Shown: positions 18,289 to 27,352, counted from the first letter of the stretch. The stretch is 64,000 nucleotides of DNA from Vreelandella populi (GCF_003989825.1 NZ_RZHE01000002.1:62001-126000); one strand, 5' to 3'. The notes: a model not told the origin generated them from the letters alone. Program-made: numbers and translations.

Positions 18289-19182
18289 ATGAAGGTTTTA
18301 ATTACCGGCGGCAGCGGTCAGGTAGGTTTTGAGTTACAGCGCCAGCTCGCCACGCTGGGGGACGTGTTGGCGCCCGGCAGAGCTGAGCTGGATCTTTCAG
18401 ACGCCAATGCCGTCAATGCCTATTTGGCAAAGCAACAGCCCGATGTGATTGTGAATGCGGCGGCCTACACGGCGGTAGATAACGCCGAATCAGACCGAGC
18501 CATGGCTGAACGACTGAACGCTGAACTGCCAGCCCAATTGGCCGAATACTGCCAACAAAATTCCAATTGGTTGATACATTACTCCTCAGATTATGTATAC
18601 ACCGGGGAAGGCAGTACTCCTTGGCAAGAGGGCGATGCCACCGGGCCGTGCAACGCCTATGGGGCAACCAAGTTAGCGGGTGATGAAGCGGTGGCCAACA
18701 GTGGCTGCCAACATCTGATTTTTCGTACCAGCTGGGTGTACAGCGCCTTTGGCAAAAGCTTTTTGGCTACCATGCTGCGGCTGGGCGCTGAGCGTTCGGC
18801 ATTAAGCATTATCAATGATCAGATTGGTGCGCCAACCCCTGCGCGCTTGATTGCGCTGGTGACGCAGCAGGCGTTAACTAGACTACAAAGTGAGGGCGCA
18901 GCCCTGACTAGCGGGGTGTATCATCTGGCCCCCCGCGGGGAAACCAGCTGGCACGGTTTCGCCTGCGAAATTTTTCAGGTGGCGAAGAAAGCTGGGATAT
19001 CGCTTGCGATTGCTCCCGAGGGCGTTTCAGCAATCCCGACCACTGAGTACCCTACACCGGCTGCGCGCCCGCTGAATTCCCGGCTAGCAGTAGATAAGAT
19101 AGAGAAAGCGTTGGCTATTCAAATGCCTACTTGGCAGAGCCAGCTGGCGCTTACCGTGGAAGAAATTGCAAGCTCGCGTTAG
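18289..19182 (+). CDS. rfbD: dTDP-4-dehydrorhamnose reductase
   Basis: Final step of dTDP-L-rhamnose synthesis, NAD(P)H-dependent. The 297-residue SDR shows GGSGQVGFEL, VNAAAYTAVD, SSDYVY and YGATKLAGDE with the catalytic Tyr-x3-Lys. Length fits RmlD (about 290-300). A Shine-Dalgarno AAAGGA precedes ATG 18289. It lies 47 bp after rfbB and 30 bp before rfbA, in the same operon. Confidence 0.96.
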   Translation: MKVLITGGSGQVGFELQRQLATLGDVLAPGRAELDLSDANAVNAYLAKQQPDVIVNAAAYTAVDNAESDRAMAERLNAELPAQLAEYCQQNSNWLIHYSSDYVYTGEGSTPWQEGDATGPCNAYGATKLAGDEAVANSGCQHLIFRTSWVYSAFGKSFLATMLRLGAERSALSIINDQIGAPTPARLIALVTQQALTRLQSEGAALTSGVYHLAPRGETSWHGFACEIFQVAKKAGISLAIAPEGVSAIPTTEYPTPAARPLNSRLAVDKIEKALAIQMPTWQSQLALTVEEIASSR

Positions 19183-19212
19183 CACCCGAGCAATAAGCAA
19201 GGAGCAACAACG

Positions 19213-20097
19213 ATGCAACGTAAAGGCATAATTCTGGCGGGAGGCAGCGGTACCCGCTTGCACCCCATTACCCGTGGTGTTTCCAAGCAGCTGCTGCCCA
19301 TTTACGACAAGCCGATGATTTATTATCCCATCTCGGTACTCATGTTGGCGGGCATTCGCGAAATTCTGATTATCTCAACGCCAGAAGATCTTCCTCAATA
19401 CGAAAATCTACTAGGCGATGGCAGCACTTTCGGCGTGCGTTTTGAATATGCGGTTCAGCCAAGCCCAGACGGCCTGGCTCAAGCGTTCCTGATTGGTGAA
19501 GAGTTCATTGGGGATGCGCCGGTATGTCTCGTATTGGGCGACAACATCTTCCACGGTCAGCACTTCTCTGAGCAACTGAAGCGCGCCTCTGACCAGGCAA
19601 GTGGGGCTACCGTATTTGGGTATCTGGTAAAAGACCCTGAGCGCTTTGGCGTAGTGGAGTTTGATGAAGATGGCAAGGCGGTTTCCATTGAAGAGAAGCC
19701 TAAAAAGCCTAAGTCACCCTATGCGGTAACCGGCCTTTACTTCTACGACAATGATGTAGTGGAAATTGCCCGCCAGGTGAAACCTTCAGAGCGTGGTGAG
19801 CTGGAAATTACCAGCATCAACAACGCCTACCTGGAGCGTGGCGATTTACGTGTTGAGCGGCTTGGCCGCGGCTTTGCGTGGTTGGATACCGGTACCCACG
19901 ACAGCCTGCTGGAAGCCAGCCAGTACGTACAAACCATTGAGCATCGCCAAGGCCTGAAAGTAGCTTGCCTGGAAGAAATAGCTTGGCAGCACGGTTGGCT
20001 TAGCAATGAAGCGCTGCACGAAAGTGCCTCGGCACTGGCCAAAACTGGCTACGGTCAATACCTGTTACATCTTTTAGATGCAAAAGGGGATCAGTAA
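19213..20097 (+). CDS. rfbA: Glucose-1-phosphate thymidylyltransferase
   Basis: First step of the dTDP-sugar pathway: dTTP plus glucose-1-phosphate gives dTDP-glucose and PPi. The 294-residue nucleotidyltransferase has the pyrophosphorylase loop GGSGTRLHP, the downstream [11 protein letters not shown] and LGDNIFHG. The C-terminus [10 protein letters not shown] matches RmlA. A GGAG ribosome site precedes the start. The stop codon shares one base with the rfbC start (TAATG). Confidence 0.97.
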   Translation: MQRKGIILAGGSGTRLHPITRGVSKQLLPIYDKPMIYYPISVLMLAGIREILIISTPEDLPQYENLLGDGSTFGVRFEYAVQPSPDGLAQAFLIGEEFIGDAPVCLVLGDNIFHGQHFSEQLKRASDQASGATVFGYLVKDPERFGVVEFDEDGKAVSIEEKPKKPKSPYAVTGLYFYDNDVVEIARQVKPSERGELEITSINNAYLERGDLRVERLGRGFAWLDTGTHDSLLEASQYVQTIEHRQGLKVACLEEIAWQHGWLSNEALHESASALAKTGYGQYLLHLLDAKGDQ

Positions 20098-20651
20098 TGC
20101 AAGTCGAAAAAACCTCCCTTTCTGAGGTGGTGATTTTAACCCCCAAGGTATTCGGTGACGAACGCGGCTTTTTCATGGAAAGCTTTAACCAGCAGGCATT
20201 TGAAGAGGCTACCGGCAGCAAGCGCAGCTTTGTGCAAGACAACCACTCGCGTTCCCGGCAAGGGGTGCTGCGTGGCATTCACTACCAGCTAGAACAGCCT
20301 CAGGGGAAACTGGTACGCGTAGTTCAGGGCAGCGTATGGGATGTAGCTGTCGATTTACGCCGTGATTCAGAACAGTTTGGCCAATGGGTAGGGGTCGAGC
20401 TTTCTGCCGAAAATAATCGCCAGCTTTGGGTGCCTGAAGGTTTTGGGCACGCCTTTGTGGTGCTGTCTGAAACGGCTGACTTCCTATACAAGACAACCGA
20501 TTTCTACCATCCTGAATCCGAGCGCTGCATTCGTTTTGACGACCCTGATTTGGGTATTACATGGCCAGAGCTGCCGGTACCATTTGCACTATCGGAAAAG
20601 GACCAAGCAGGTAGCGCGTTCAAATCAGCGGACGTATATAACAAGTTGTAA
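20097..20651 (+). CDS. rfbC: dTDP-4-dehydrorhamnose 3,5-epimerase
   Basis: Third step of dTDP-L-rhamnose synthesis; converts dTDP-4-keto-6-deoxyglucose to the 4-keto-rhamnose form. The 184-residue cupin shows DERGFF, FVQDNHSRS and VLRGIHYQ with the catalytic His, followed by GKLVRVVQG and the Tyr region FLYKTTDFY. It is translationally coupled to rfbA and is followed by a strong terminator, so rfbBDAC is one transcription unit. Confidence 0.97.
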   Translation: MQVEKTSLSEVVILTPKVFGDERGFFMESFNQQAFEEATGSKRSFVQDNHSRSRQGVLRGIHYQLEQPQGKLVRVVQGSVWDVAVDLRRDSEQFGQWVGVELSAENNRQLWVPEGFGHAFVVLSETADFLYKTTDFYHPESERCIRFDDPDLGITWPELPVPFALSEKDQAGSAFKSADVYNKL

Positions 20652-20718
20652 CCGTAAGCTTCCTCAAGCGGTAATGTACTTTAGATTCATGCATTGCCGC
20701 CTTTCGTACCTATCTTTT

Positions 20719-20751
20719 ATGCCACGCTGGTTAACCAGTGTGGCATTTTTT
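20719..20751 (+). terminator. Rho-independent terminator of rfbBDAC
   Basis: ATGCCACGCTGG and CCAGTGTGGCAT form a 12-bp stem (one G-T pair) around a TTAA loop, followed by six T. Confidence 0.92.
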
Positions 20752-20986
20752 ATCGATAGGGCATTGCGTGCTTCATAGCTATGTTCAGCCCATGCCCAGC
20801 GGAAACACAATACGATGAAAGTTAATCTTTCAGCCGCATAAGAAAATGATCAAGCTGACAAAAGGTCACCAATGTAGAGCCTTACCCGTTAATCCCTTAC
20901 AATGGCGCGTGCTTTTTTGGTAGTAAAGGTTTAGGAAATTCATCCGCACAGCGTAGGGCAAGGGAATATGCCCGTAACAATCCTTG

Positions 20987-20998
20987 GGCGGTAGCGTG
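20987..20998 (+). promoter_or_regulatory. ops element (RfaH recruitment site)
   Basis: GGCGGTAGCGTG matches the 12-nt ops (operon polarity suppressor) consensus at all positions and is followed by CC and a T run, as in known ops pause sites. RfaH binds this non-template DNA in the paused elongation complex and makes polymerase processive across long surface-polysaccharide operons. It sits in the leader of the 18.5-kb kps locus, and an rfaH gene is present at 57984-58532. The sequence match is seen directly; function is inferred. Confidence 0.88.
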
Positions 20999-21018
20999 CC
21001 TTTTTTCTGGAAATTACC

Positions 21019-21432
21019 ATGTCGAATACTTCTATTTCTATTGCACGTCCAGCGCGCATGCTACTGGCCGTGTTAGGCGTCGCCTTGATAAGTGGCTGTA
21101 CCACTTACCCAAAGAGCAACGCGCAGCCCGCGCAATATGTATTAAACAACGACCCCGCCACGCTACTACAGGATGAGAGCCTCAATGACTTTCTCTCCAA
21201 CTCGCCAGCAGGCGCGGTGCTAAACGTAGGCCGCAGCCCTTGGGGCCATAACGTTGAGATTGTTGCCGACGCACCTTACCTGGCGGCCAGCGGGCGTGAG
21301 TGTCGTAAGCTTCGGGTAGTAGAGATGGGCAGCACCGCACGCAACGCTTTGGTATGCGAAACACCTAACGGCTGGGTGAATCAGCGCGTGGTTACCCAAA
21401 TGGATTCAACTGCAACGCAAGGGCGCTATTAA
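21019..21432 (+). CDS. Small lipoprotein of capsule export operon
   Basis: A 137-residue protein with a long signal sequence ending in the lipobox LISGC (Cys about 28), so it is probably an outer-membrane or periplasmic lipoprotein. The mature part is a compact domain with two Cys (in GRECRKLRV and NALVCETP) that may pair, resembling small surface-antigen-like domains. No catalytic motif is visible. It is the first gene after the ops site and its stop overlaps the KpsD start (TAATG), so a role in assembling or stabilising the outer-membrane export channel is plausible but unproved. Confidence 0.8.
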   Translation: MSNTSISIARPARMLLAVLGVALISGCTTYPKSNAQPAQYVLNNDPATLLQDESLNDFLSNSPAGAVLNVGRSPWGHNVEIVADAPYLAASGRECRKLRVVEMGSTARNALVCETPNGWVNQRVVTQMDSTATQGRY

Positions 21433-23153
21433 TGAACGTTTTACGCTTACTCAAACGCCCGCTTGCAGTTGTTGCCCTGGTCGTGGTCGGTAGCAGTGCT
21501 GCAAGTTCAGTATGGGCACAAAGCATTAGCCTGCCTAACAGTATCGTGCCCTCCCAGCAGCAAGGCCAACTGCAAGACCAATCCCAAGGTGAAGTGAACG
21601 ACACCCCCCGGGCAGATTGGCGCAGTGGCACGTACGGCCCAATCGCCACGCCTCCGCGCGACCCCGATATGCTGCCCCCCTTTGGCGCCAATCTGTTTAC
21701 CGGTGGCTTTCGCGGCGCCATGGGCGATGGCTTGAATTCAGATTACCAGGTAAAACCCGGTGATCAGGTGACCGTCCGCGCCTGGGGCGCGTTTGAGTTT
21801 GATCGCGTACTACCGGTAGATGCCCAAGGCAATATTTTCATCCCTGGTTCAGGTCCGCTCAACATTGAAGGCCAGAACAGCCAGCAGGTAGATAACAGCG
21901 TACGCCGGGCGATTACCTCGGTTTACCCGGATAACGTAGAGGTCTACACCAACCTGCAGGGCGTTCAGCCCGTGGCCGTCTTCGTAACCGGCTATGTCGA
22001 AAACCCCGGCCGCTACGCAGGCACACCCAATGACTCCCTGCTGTACTTCCTTGACCAGGCAGGCGGCATTGATCAGGACTTGGGCAGCTACCGTCAAATT
22101 CGCGTACTGCGTAATAGCCAGACCGTCGCCACGGTGGATCTATACGATTTCCTGATCGACGGCAGCATTGCGCGCCCGCAGTTTCAGGATGGCGATACCA
22201 TCGTGGTGGAAGAGCGCGGCCCGGCGATTGCCGTAGGCGGCGATGTACACCGCGAACACCGCTACGAGCTAGTAGGTAACCAGCTAAGCGGCGCCGAACT
22301 TGTGAACCTGGCGCGTTTAAAGAGTGGCGTTTCCCATGTGCTGCTGCGCGGCAGCCGAGAAGAGGGCCCAATCGCCCAGTATTACCCCCTCGACATGTTC
22401 TACGGCCAAACCATCCGCAGCGGTGATGAAGTACTGTTTAGTGCTGACAAGCGCAGCGAAACCATTGTGGTAGAAGTGGAGGGCAGCTACTACGGGCCTT
22501 CGCGTTATGCGCTACCTCGCGATGCTCGCCTGAGCGAACTGCTGGATGCCATTGCCGTGCCTGAACGCATGACCGCCGTTGAAAGCATTTCACTCCAGCG
22601 TGAAAGCGTTAAAGAGCAGCAGCGCCAATCTATGGAAGACAGTTTACGCCGCCTGGAAACCACCTATCTAAGTGCGCCTTCAAGCACCAATGAGGAAGCT
22701 CAGGTACGCGCCCAGGAAGCCCAACTGATCCAGGATTTCGTAGCACGTGCCCGCGAGCTTGAACCCAGTGGCCGCATGGTCGTGGCCTATGATGGACGCA
22801 TTTCCGATATACGCCTGCAAGATGGCGATATCATCACTATTCCAGAAATCAGCGATTCCATGCTGATCAGCGGTGAAGTGCTAGTGCCCCAAGCTGCCGT
22901 TTACCGCCCCGGCATGAACGTGATCGACTACATCGAAAGCGCCGGCGGCTTTACCCAGCGTGCGGATGACGACCATATCCTGATCGTTCGCCAGAACGGC
23001 GCGGTAGAAAACGCCCGTAAGGTAAACCTGCGCCCCGGCGACGAAATCCTCGTGATGCCCGCCGCGCCCACTCACAACCTTCAGCTAGCCGCCACGCTCA
23101 CGCAGATCCTCTACCAGGTAGCCGTCGCCACCCGCGTAGCGGTTGATCTGTGA
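21432..23153 (+). CDS. kpsD: Capsule export outer-membrane/periplasmic OPX protein (KpsD-like)
   Basis: Polysaccharide export protein that links the inner-membrane ABC exporter to the outer membrane. The 573 residues start with a signal peptide (VVVGSSAASSVWA, AxA-like site), then the poly-export domain YQVKPGDQVTVRAWG with VLPVDAQGNIFIPGSG. SLBB-type repeats follow (VFVTGYVENPGRY, MLISGEVLVPQAAVYRPGM), and a hydrophobic C-terminus is last. The length matches KpsD (about 560) and not Wza (about 380). It is coupled to the lipoprotein gene upstream and followed by a solo REP and kpsM. Confidence 0.93.
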   Translation: MNVLRLLKRPLAVVALVVVGSSAASSVWAQSISLPNSIVPSQQQGQLQDQSQGEVNDTPRADWRSGTYGPIATPPRDPDMLPPFGANLFTGGFRGAMGDGLNSDYQVKPGDQVTVRAWGAFEFDRVLPVDAQGNIFIPGSGPLNIEGQNSQQVDNSVRRAITSVYPDNVEVYTNLQGVQPVAVFVTGYVENPGRYAGTPNDSLLYFLDQAGGIDQDLGSYRQIRVLRNSQTVATVDLYDFLIDGSIARPQFQDGDTIVVEERGPAIAVGGDVHREHRYELVGNQLSGAELVNLARLKSGVSHVLLRGSREEGPIAQYYPLDMFYGQTIRSGDEVLFSADKRSETIVVEVEGSYYGPSRYALPRDARLSELLDAIAVPERMTAVESISLQRESVKEQQRQSMEDSLRRLETTYLSAPSSTNEEAQVRAQEAQLIQDFVARARELEPSGRMVVAYDGRISDIRLQDGDIITIPEISDSMLISGEVLVPQAAVYRPGMNVIDYIESAGGFTQRADDDHILIVRQNGAVENARKVNLRPGDEILVMPAAPTHNLQLAATLTQILYQVAVATRVAVDL

Positions 23154-23182
23154 TCGTTGGTAAATGGTAAGCGCGGTGCCCC

Positions 23183-23245
23183 GTAGCGCGTGGTAACGAG
23201 CGCAGCGAGGCACCCGCGTATGGGCGGCGCCAGCCGCCCTAAGCC
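23183..23245 (+). repeat. Solo REP element (type 2) between kpsD and kpsM
   Basis: Starts with GTAGCGCGTGGTAACGAG and continues through GAGGCACCCGCG into the hairpin GGCGGCG-CCA-GCCGCC. It matches one half of the paired elements elsewhere in the window. It lies within the kps operon and could affect mRNA stability or polarity between kpsD and kpsM. Confidence 0.8.
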
Positions 23246-23276
23246 TGCAACAGCAAAAAATCGTAGGATAACCCCA

Positions 23277-24086
23277 ATGGCCGATAACCCAACGGCACCC
23301 CGTGGCGCTCGTACGCCCTGGCAGGTAACCCGCAGCGTGTGGTACGCCATGTTCATGCGCGAAGCCATTTCGCGCACCATGAGCGATCGCATGGGTTGGT
23401 TCTGGATGATTTTTGAGCCGGTGGCTTTTATTGGCATTATGGTAGGCATACGCAGTTTCGTAAGTGGCGATCGCCTTATCGTTAACGCACCTTTTATTCC
23501 CTGGATGATTGCCGGGTTGATGGGATTCTCATTAGCCCGAGAAGGGATGTTACGCGGAATGGGGGCAATAGAAGCCAATGGAGCTCTGTTTGCCTATCGT
23601 CAAGTACAACCAGTTGACCCCGTATTAGTTAGAAATTTTTTGGAAGGCATGTTACGTAGCCTCGTGTTTTTAATTTTTATTGGGGGAGGAGTGTTACTTG
23701 GGTTGGAAATCTACCCTGATAACGCGTTGCGTGCGCTATATGCTTGGTTTTCCTTATGGTGTTTAGGGTTAGGTGCTGGCTTAGTGACGTCAGTGGGTGC
23801 CACTTTGATACCTGAACTAGGCAGATTGGTTCGTATGCTTTCATTACCCCTGTTAATTATTTCCGGCGTAATTTTTCCTCTTAATCAAATGCCACACTGG
23901 TTGCTTGAATACCTAATGCTTAATCCTATTCCACATGGGTTGGAAACTCTACGGCTAGGCTTTTTTGAAAACTATAAAACCATTCACGGCACCAGCATGC
24001 TGTACTTCTGGATGGTAACGCTTACGTTGAATGCGCTAGGACTATTAATGCACCTACGCTTTGTTGATCGGTTAAAGGCCAAATAA
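23277..24086 (+). CDS. kpsM: Capsule ABC exporter permease (KpsM-like)
   Basis: Inner-membrane permease of the capsule exporter, 269 residues with about six helices. The segment TPWQVTRSVWYAMFMREA and IFEPVAFIGIMVGI match KpsM/BexB/CtrC. The start was moved to ATG 23277, preceded by AGGA, because the upstream in-frame stretch (from 23190) is translated REP sequence. Composition drops in GC after about 23.5 kb. Its ATPase partner kpsT is unusually far away (27353), separated by kpsE, REPs and an MBL-fold gene. Confidence 0.92.
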   Translation: MADNPTAPRGARTPWQVTRSVWYAMFMREAISRTMSDRMGWFWMIFEPVAFIGIMVGIRSFVSGDRLIVNAPFIPWMIAGLMGFSLAREGMLRGMGAIEANGALFAYRQVQPVDPVLVRNFLEGMLRSLVFLIFIGGGVLLGLEIYPDNALRALYAWFSLWCLGLGAGLVTSVGATLIPELGRLVRMLSLPLLIISGVIFPLNQMPHWLLEYLMLNPIPHGLETLRLGFFENYKTIHGTSMLYFWMVTLTLNALGLLMHLRFVDRLKAK

Positions 24087-24089
24087 CCC

Positions 24090-25187
24090 ATGCAAGTATC
24101 GTTAACACGTTTTGTTAAACAATCGCCCCACTGGGCGCTGGCTTTAATCGCTATTGTACTGGTGAGTTTTTACTGGTTTGTATGGGCAGAAGATCGCTAT
24201 GTTTCCCGTGCAACGGTTGTGCTGGAAAGTCCTCAGGTAGCCACACCGGAATTTAACCTTTCATCGCTAATGGGCGGAGGGGCAGGCAATACAGCTGACT
24301 TGCTTCTGCTTCGTGAACATCTGCTTTCCGTGGATATGCTGCGCTTGCTGGATAGACAGTTGGGTATTCGCCAGCACTATAGCGAGCACGGTGACTTTTT
24401 CGCCCAATTGCGTAATCCTGATGTGCCCATTGAAGAACTGCACAAATACTACCTGCGCCGTGTAGAAGTAGAGCTGGACGAATACGCAGGTGTGTTGAAT
24501 ATTCGCGTTCAAGGTTATACGCCTGAATTTGCCCACGATATGGCATCGCTACTTCTGGAGGCGGGCGAAAACCACATGAATGAAATGGGCCACCGCCTAG
24601 CCGATGAACAGGTGCATTTTCTAGAAAGGCAAATGGTTCGCCTAGATGAACGTTTTACTGAAACTCGCCAAGCGCTATTGGATTATCAAAATGAATATGG
24701 GTTGGTATCGCCTACCGATACAGTAGCAAGTATCAACCAAGTGGTTGCAACGCTTGAGGCGGATTTAGCCCGCCTGCAAGCGCAGCGCAATGCATTAGCC
24801 AGCTATCAAAGTACGCAGTCCGCTGAGCTACGCCAAGTGGAACGCAATATTACTGCGCTACGCGATCAAATAGTTGAACAGCGGGATCGTATTGCCCAAG
24901 CATCGGGAGATTCCTTAAACAGCGTTTCAGCGCAATATGAAACGTTAGAGCTACAAGCGCAGTTTGCCCAGGAAACCTACTCCAGTGCCCTTGCTGCGTT
25001 AGAAAACACCCGTTTAGAAGCCGCCCGCCAACTCAAACAGGTAAGCGTGCTGCAAAGCCCGCTATTCCCCGAATACCCCACAGAACCCAACCGCCTTTAC
25101 AACAGCAGCGTCTTCGCCATCATCACTATATTCCTGGCCTTCATCTTCAGCATGTTAATGATGATTATCAAAGACCACCGTGATTGA
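24090..25187 (+). CDS. kpsE: Capsule export inner-membrane PCP protein (KpsE-like)
   Basis: Polysaccharide co-polymerase (PCP-3) that bridges KpsMT and KpsD in the periplasm. The 365 residues have one N-terminal helix (ALALIAIVLVSFYWFVW), a long periplasmic part rich in coiled coil (about 150-290) and a C-terminal helix (VFAIITIFLAFIFSMLMMII). The proline-rich LFPEYPTEPNRLYN just before the last helix is typical of KpsE/BexC/CtrB. It starts 3 bp after kpsM, in the same operon. Confidence 0.94.
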   Translation: MQVSLTRFVKQSPHWALALIAIVLVSFYWFVWAEDRYVSRATVVLESPQVATPEFNLSSLMGGGAGNTADLLLLREHLLSVDMLRLLDRQLGIRQHYSEHGDFFAQLRNPDVPIEELHKYYLRRVEVELDEYAGVLNIRVQGYTPEFAHDMASLLLEAGENHMNEMGHRLADEQVHFLERQMVRLDERFTETRQALLDYQNEYGLVSPTDTVASINQVVATLEADLARLQAQRNALASYQSTQSAELRQVERNITALRDQIVEQRDRIAQASGDSLNSVSAQYETLELQAQFAQETYSSALAALENTRLEAARQLKQVSVLQSPLFPEYPTEPNRLYNSSVFAIITIFLAFIFSMLMMIIKDHRD

Positions 25188-25209
25188 TTGAGCGTGAATG
25201 CTAGGACAC

Positions 25210-25752
25210 GTAGCGCGTGGTAACGAATCTCGCGAGGCACGAGCGAATGAGGCACCCGCAGCGGCAGCCCGGCACGGATGGCGGCTGCCAAGCCGCCCCG
25301 GCCGTGCCACCGAGCCCATACTTCGGTGCCATATCGACAAACCCCGGCAGCGCTAATGGCGCTGCTTCCGCGGGTGCGCCTGGCGGCTTACCACGCGCTA
25401 CAGTAAGTGCTTTTTTTCGGGTGGTGGGGAAAACATCACTTGTGGCATCTCAAACGTTTGGTAACCCGTAGCGCGTGGTAACGAATCTCGCGAGGTACGA
25501 GCGAATGAGGCGCCCGCGGGAGGCGGCTGCTAAGCCGCCCCGGATGGGCCACCGAAATCTTGCTTTTACGCCGCACGACCTAACCCCGGCAGCGCTACGC
25601 GCGCTGCTCCCGCGGGTGCGCCTAACGGCTTACCACGCGCTACGGTTGCATTACCCAGCGTTTGCGCCATACCCGTAGCGCGTGGTAACGAATCTCGCGA
25701 GGCACGAGCGAATGAGGCACCCGCGGGAGGCGTCTGCCAAGCCGCCCGAATA
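25210..25752 (-). repeat. REP/BIME cluster: two paired elements and one solo REP
   Basis: Paired elements at 25210-25401 and 25468-25643 are each bounded by GTAGCGCGTGGTAA and its exact reverse complement TTACCACGCGCTAC. A solo REP lies at 25675-25752. Inside each pair are two hairpins (GGCGGCT-N4-AGCCGCC and GCAGCGC-N5-GCGCTGC type). These elements lie in the opposite orientation to those at 51.7-52.4 and 55.3-56.2 kb. They fill the gap between kpsE and the MBL gene; apparent ORFs here are translated repeat. Confidence 0.9.
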
Positions 25753-25817
25753 AGCCACCACAGCCAATTCGCCACTCGGCTCAAAGCAAGCCAAATGAAC
25801 TAAAACCGGAGAGCTGG

Positions 25818-27212
25818 ATGCTCGATATCATTCACCACGGCGGCGCCACCGGGGTTACAGGAAGCTGCCACCAACTGATACTCAACAGCGAACATTCACT
25901 ACTTATCGATTGCGGCCTCTTCCAAGGCGAAGACGCCGAGGCAGACACCTTCGAGCAGCTGCAAATTGAATTCGATATCAGCACCGTTCAGGCGCTCATC
26001 ATCACCCACGTGCATATTGACCACATAGGGCGGCTACCTTACCTGCTGGCAGCAGGGTTTAAAGGCCCAATCATCTGCTCAGAGCCCTCTGCCAAACTAC
26101 TGCCGCTGGTAATTGAAGACGCGCTCAAAATTGGCTTTACCCGCAATGCTGATCTCATCAACCGCTTTCAGGCTCAGCTTAAATCACAAATTATTAGCGT
26201 GCCCTACGGCAAGTGGCACAGTGTTGCTACTAACACTATCGGTACCGCACGCATAAAGCTTAAGCGGGCAGGGCACATTTTAGGTTCCTGTTACGTAGAG
26301 GTAGCCTACCAAGCCACCAACACCGGTGATAAAGAGCGCATCGTGTTTTCAGGAGATTTAGGCGCACCCCACGCGCCACTTTTGCCAGCCCCAAAATCAC
26401 CCAATGGCTGCAACCAGCTAGTACTCGAAAGCACCTACGGCAACCGTACCCATCCAGACCGCCGCCAGCGGCGCGCCGTACTAAAACGCGCCATCGAAAA
26501 GGCGCTTACCAATGGCGGTACGGTCATGGTGCCGGCCTTCAGTATTGGCCGTACCCAGGAACTACTCTATGAACTGGAAGGCATCATTCATGACGCCAAA
26601 AACAGCCAGTGGAAAAAGCTGGAAATCATTGTCGATTCGCCCCTGGCTGCCCGCTTCACCAAGGTGTACCGCGAGCTAAAACCTTATTGGGACGATGAAG
26701 CTCAAAAGCGGCTAAAAGGCGGCCGCCACCCGCTTAACTTTGCCAGCCTATACACGGTAGAAAGCCATATAGAGCACGAACAAACGGTTGAGTATTTAGC
26801 CAAAACCGGCAGGCCCGCTGTTGTAATTGCCGCCAGCGGTATGTGCACCGGCGGGCGCATCATGAACTACCTGAAAGCCATGTTAGGGGATGCCCGCCAC
26901 CAAGTACTGTTTGTAGGCTACCAAGGCGCAGGCACCCCAGGGCGGGCAATACAGCAATACGGCCCCCAAGGTGGCTGGGTAGAGCTAGATGGCGAGCGTA
27001 TTGATATAAAAGCAGGCGTCACCTCCATCAGCGGCTACTCCGCCCATGCAGATCAGCGTGACTTGCTCAACTTCGTAAAACGCATGCGCCGCTGGCCCAC
27101 CACCATCCGCCTAGTACACGGCGACCAAGGCGCCCGCACCGCGCTCAGAAGTGAACTGGAAGCGATGTATATACGTAATGGAAAGAAAGTGAGCGTAATC
27201 AACGCCCCGTAG
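25818..27212 (+). CDS. MBL-fold beta-CASP RNase-like protein
   Basis: A 464-residue metallo-beta-lactamase-fold protein of the CPSF/TTHA0252-type RNA-processing family. Zn-binding motif HVHIDHIGRLPY (about 73-84), GHILGS, the metal Asp in FSGDLG, then beta-CASP motifs ESTYGNRTH, PAFSIGRTQELLY, ASGMCTGGR and the C-terminal ISGYSAHADQRDL (RMMBL domain). Such proteins are usually endo/exoribonucleases. GGAG precedes the start. Its place between kpsE and kpsT, flanked on both sides by REPs, is unusual for a capsule locus; whether it acts on the capsule mRNA or is a passenger is not known. Confidence 0.9.
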   Translation: MLDIIHHGGATGVTGSCHQLILNSEHSLLIDCGLFQGEDAEADTFEQLQIEFDISTVQALIITHVHIDHIGRLPYLLAAGFKGPIICSEPSAKLLPLVIEDALKIGFTRNADLINRFQAQLKSQIISVPYGKWHSVATNTIGTARIKLKRAGHILGSCYVEVAYQATNTGDKERIVFSGDLGAPHAPLLPAPKSPNGCNQLVLESTYGNRTHPDRRQRRAVLKRAIEKALTNGGTVMVPAFSIGRTQELLYELEGIIHDAKNSQWKKLEIIVDSPLAARFTKVYRELKPYWDDEAQKRLKGGRHPLNFASLYTVESHIEHEQTVEYLAKTGRPAVVIAASGMCTGGRIMNYLKAMLGDARHQVLFVGYQGAGTPGRAIQQYGPQGGWVELDGERIDIKAGVTSISGYSAHADQRDLLNFVKRMRRWPTTIRLVHGDQGARTALRSELEAMYIRNGKKVSVINAP

Positions 27213-27280
27213 CGCTTGGTAACGAAGAAGCGAGGGACGAGTGACTGAGGCACCCGCGAAGGGCGGCATCAGCCGCCCCG
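27209..27280 (+). repeat. Solo REP element (type 2, divergent)
   Basis: A variant head GTAGCGCTTGGTAACGAAG overlaps the MBL stop codon and runs through GAGGCACCCGCG to the GGGCGGC-ATCA-GCCGCCC hairpin. It is a single copy between the MBL gene and kpsT. Confidence 0.75.
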
Positions 27281-27352
27281 ATCAGGCCGCTGCCCTAGCC
27301 AGGGCCACCCAAAGCACCTTGAATTAAATCACCACCGGTTTCCGACACCAAA

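Larger units (their letters stand above)
20652..21018 (+). promoter_or_regulatory. rfb terminator and capsule operon promoter/leader
   Basis: A 367-bp gap that ends the rfb operon and starts the kps operon. It holds the terminator at 20719-20751 and the ops element at 20987-20998, 20 nt before the lipoprotein ATG. A promoter should lie between them (TACAAT at 20898-20903 is a weak -10 candidate). The stretch just upstream of ops does not show a full JUMPstart sequence. Confidence 0.6.

Noticed and set aside
20914..20998. Complete JUMPstart element upstream of kps
   Set aside because: Only the ops core is matched; the upstream GGTAGTAAAGG-like word is about 55 nt too far away to belong to a standard JUMPstart.
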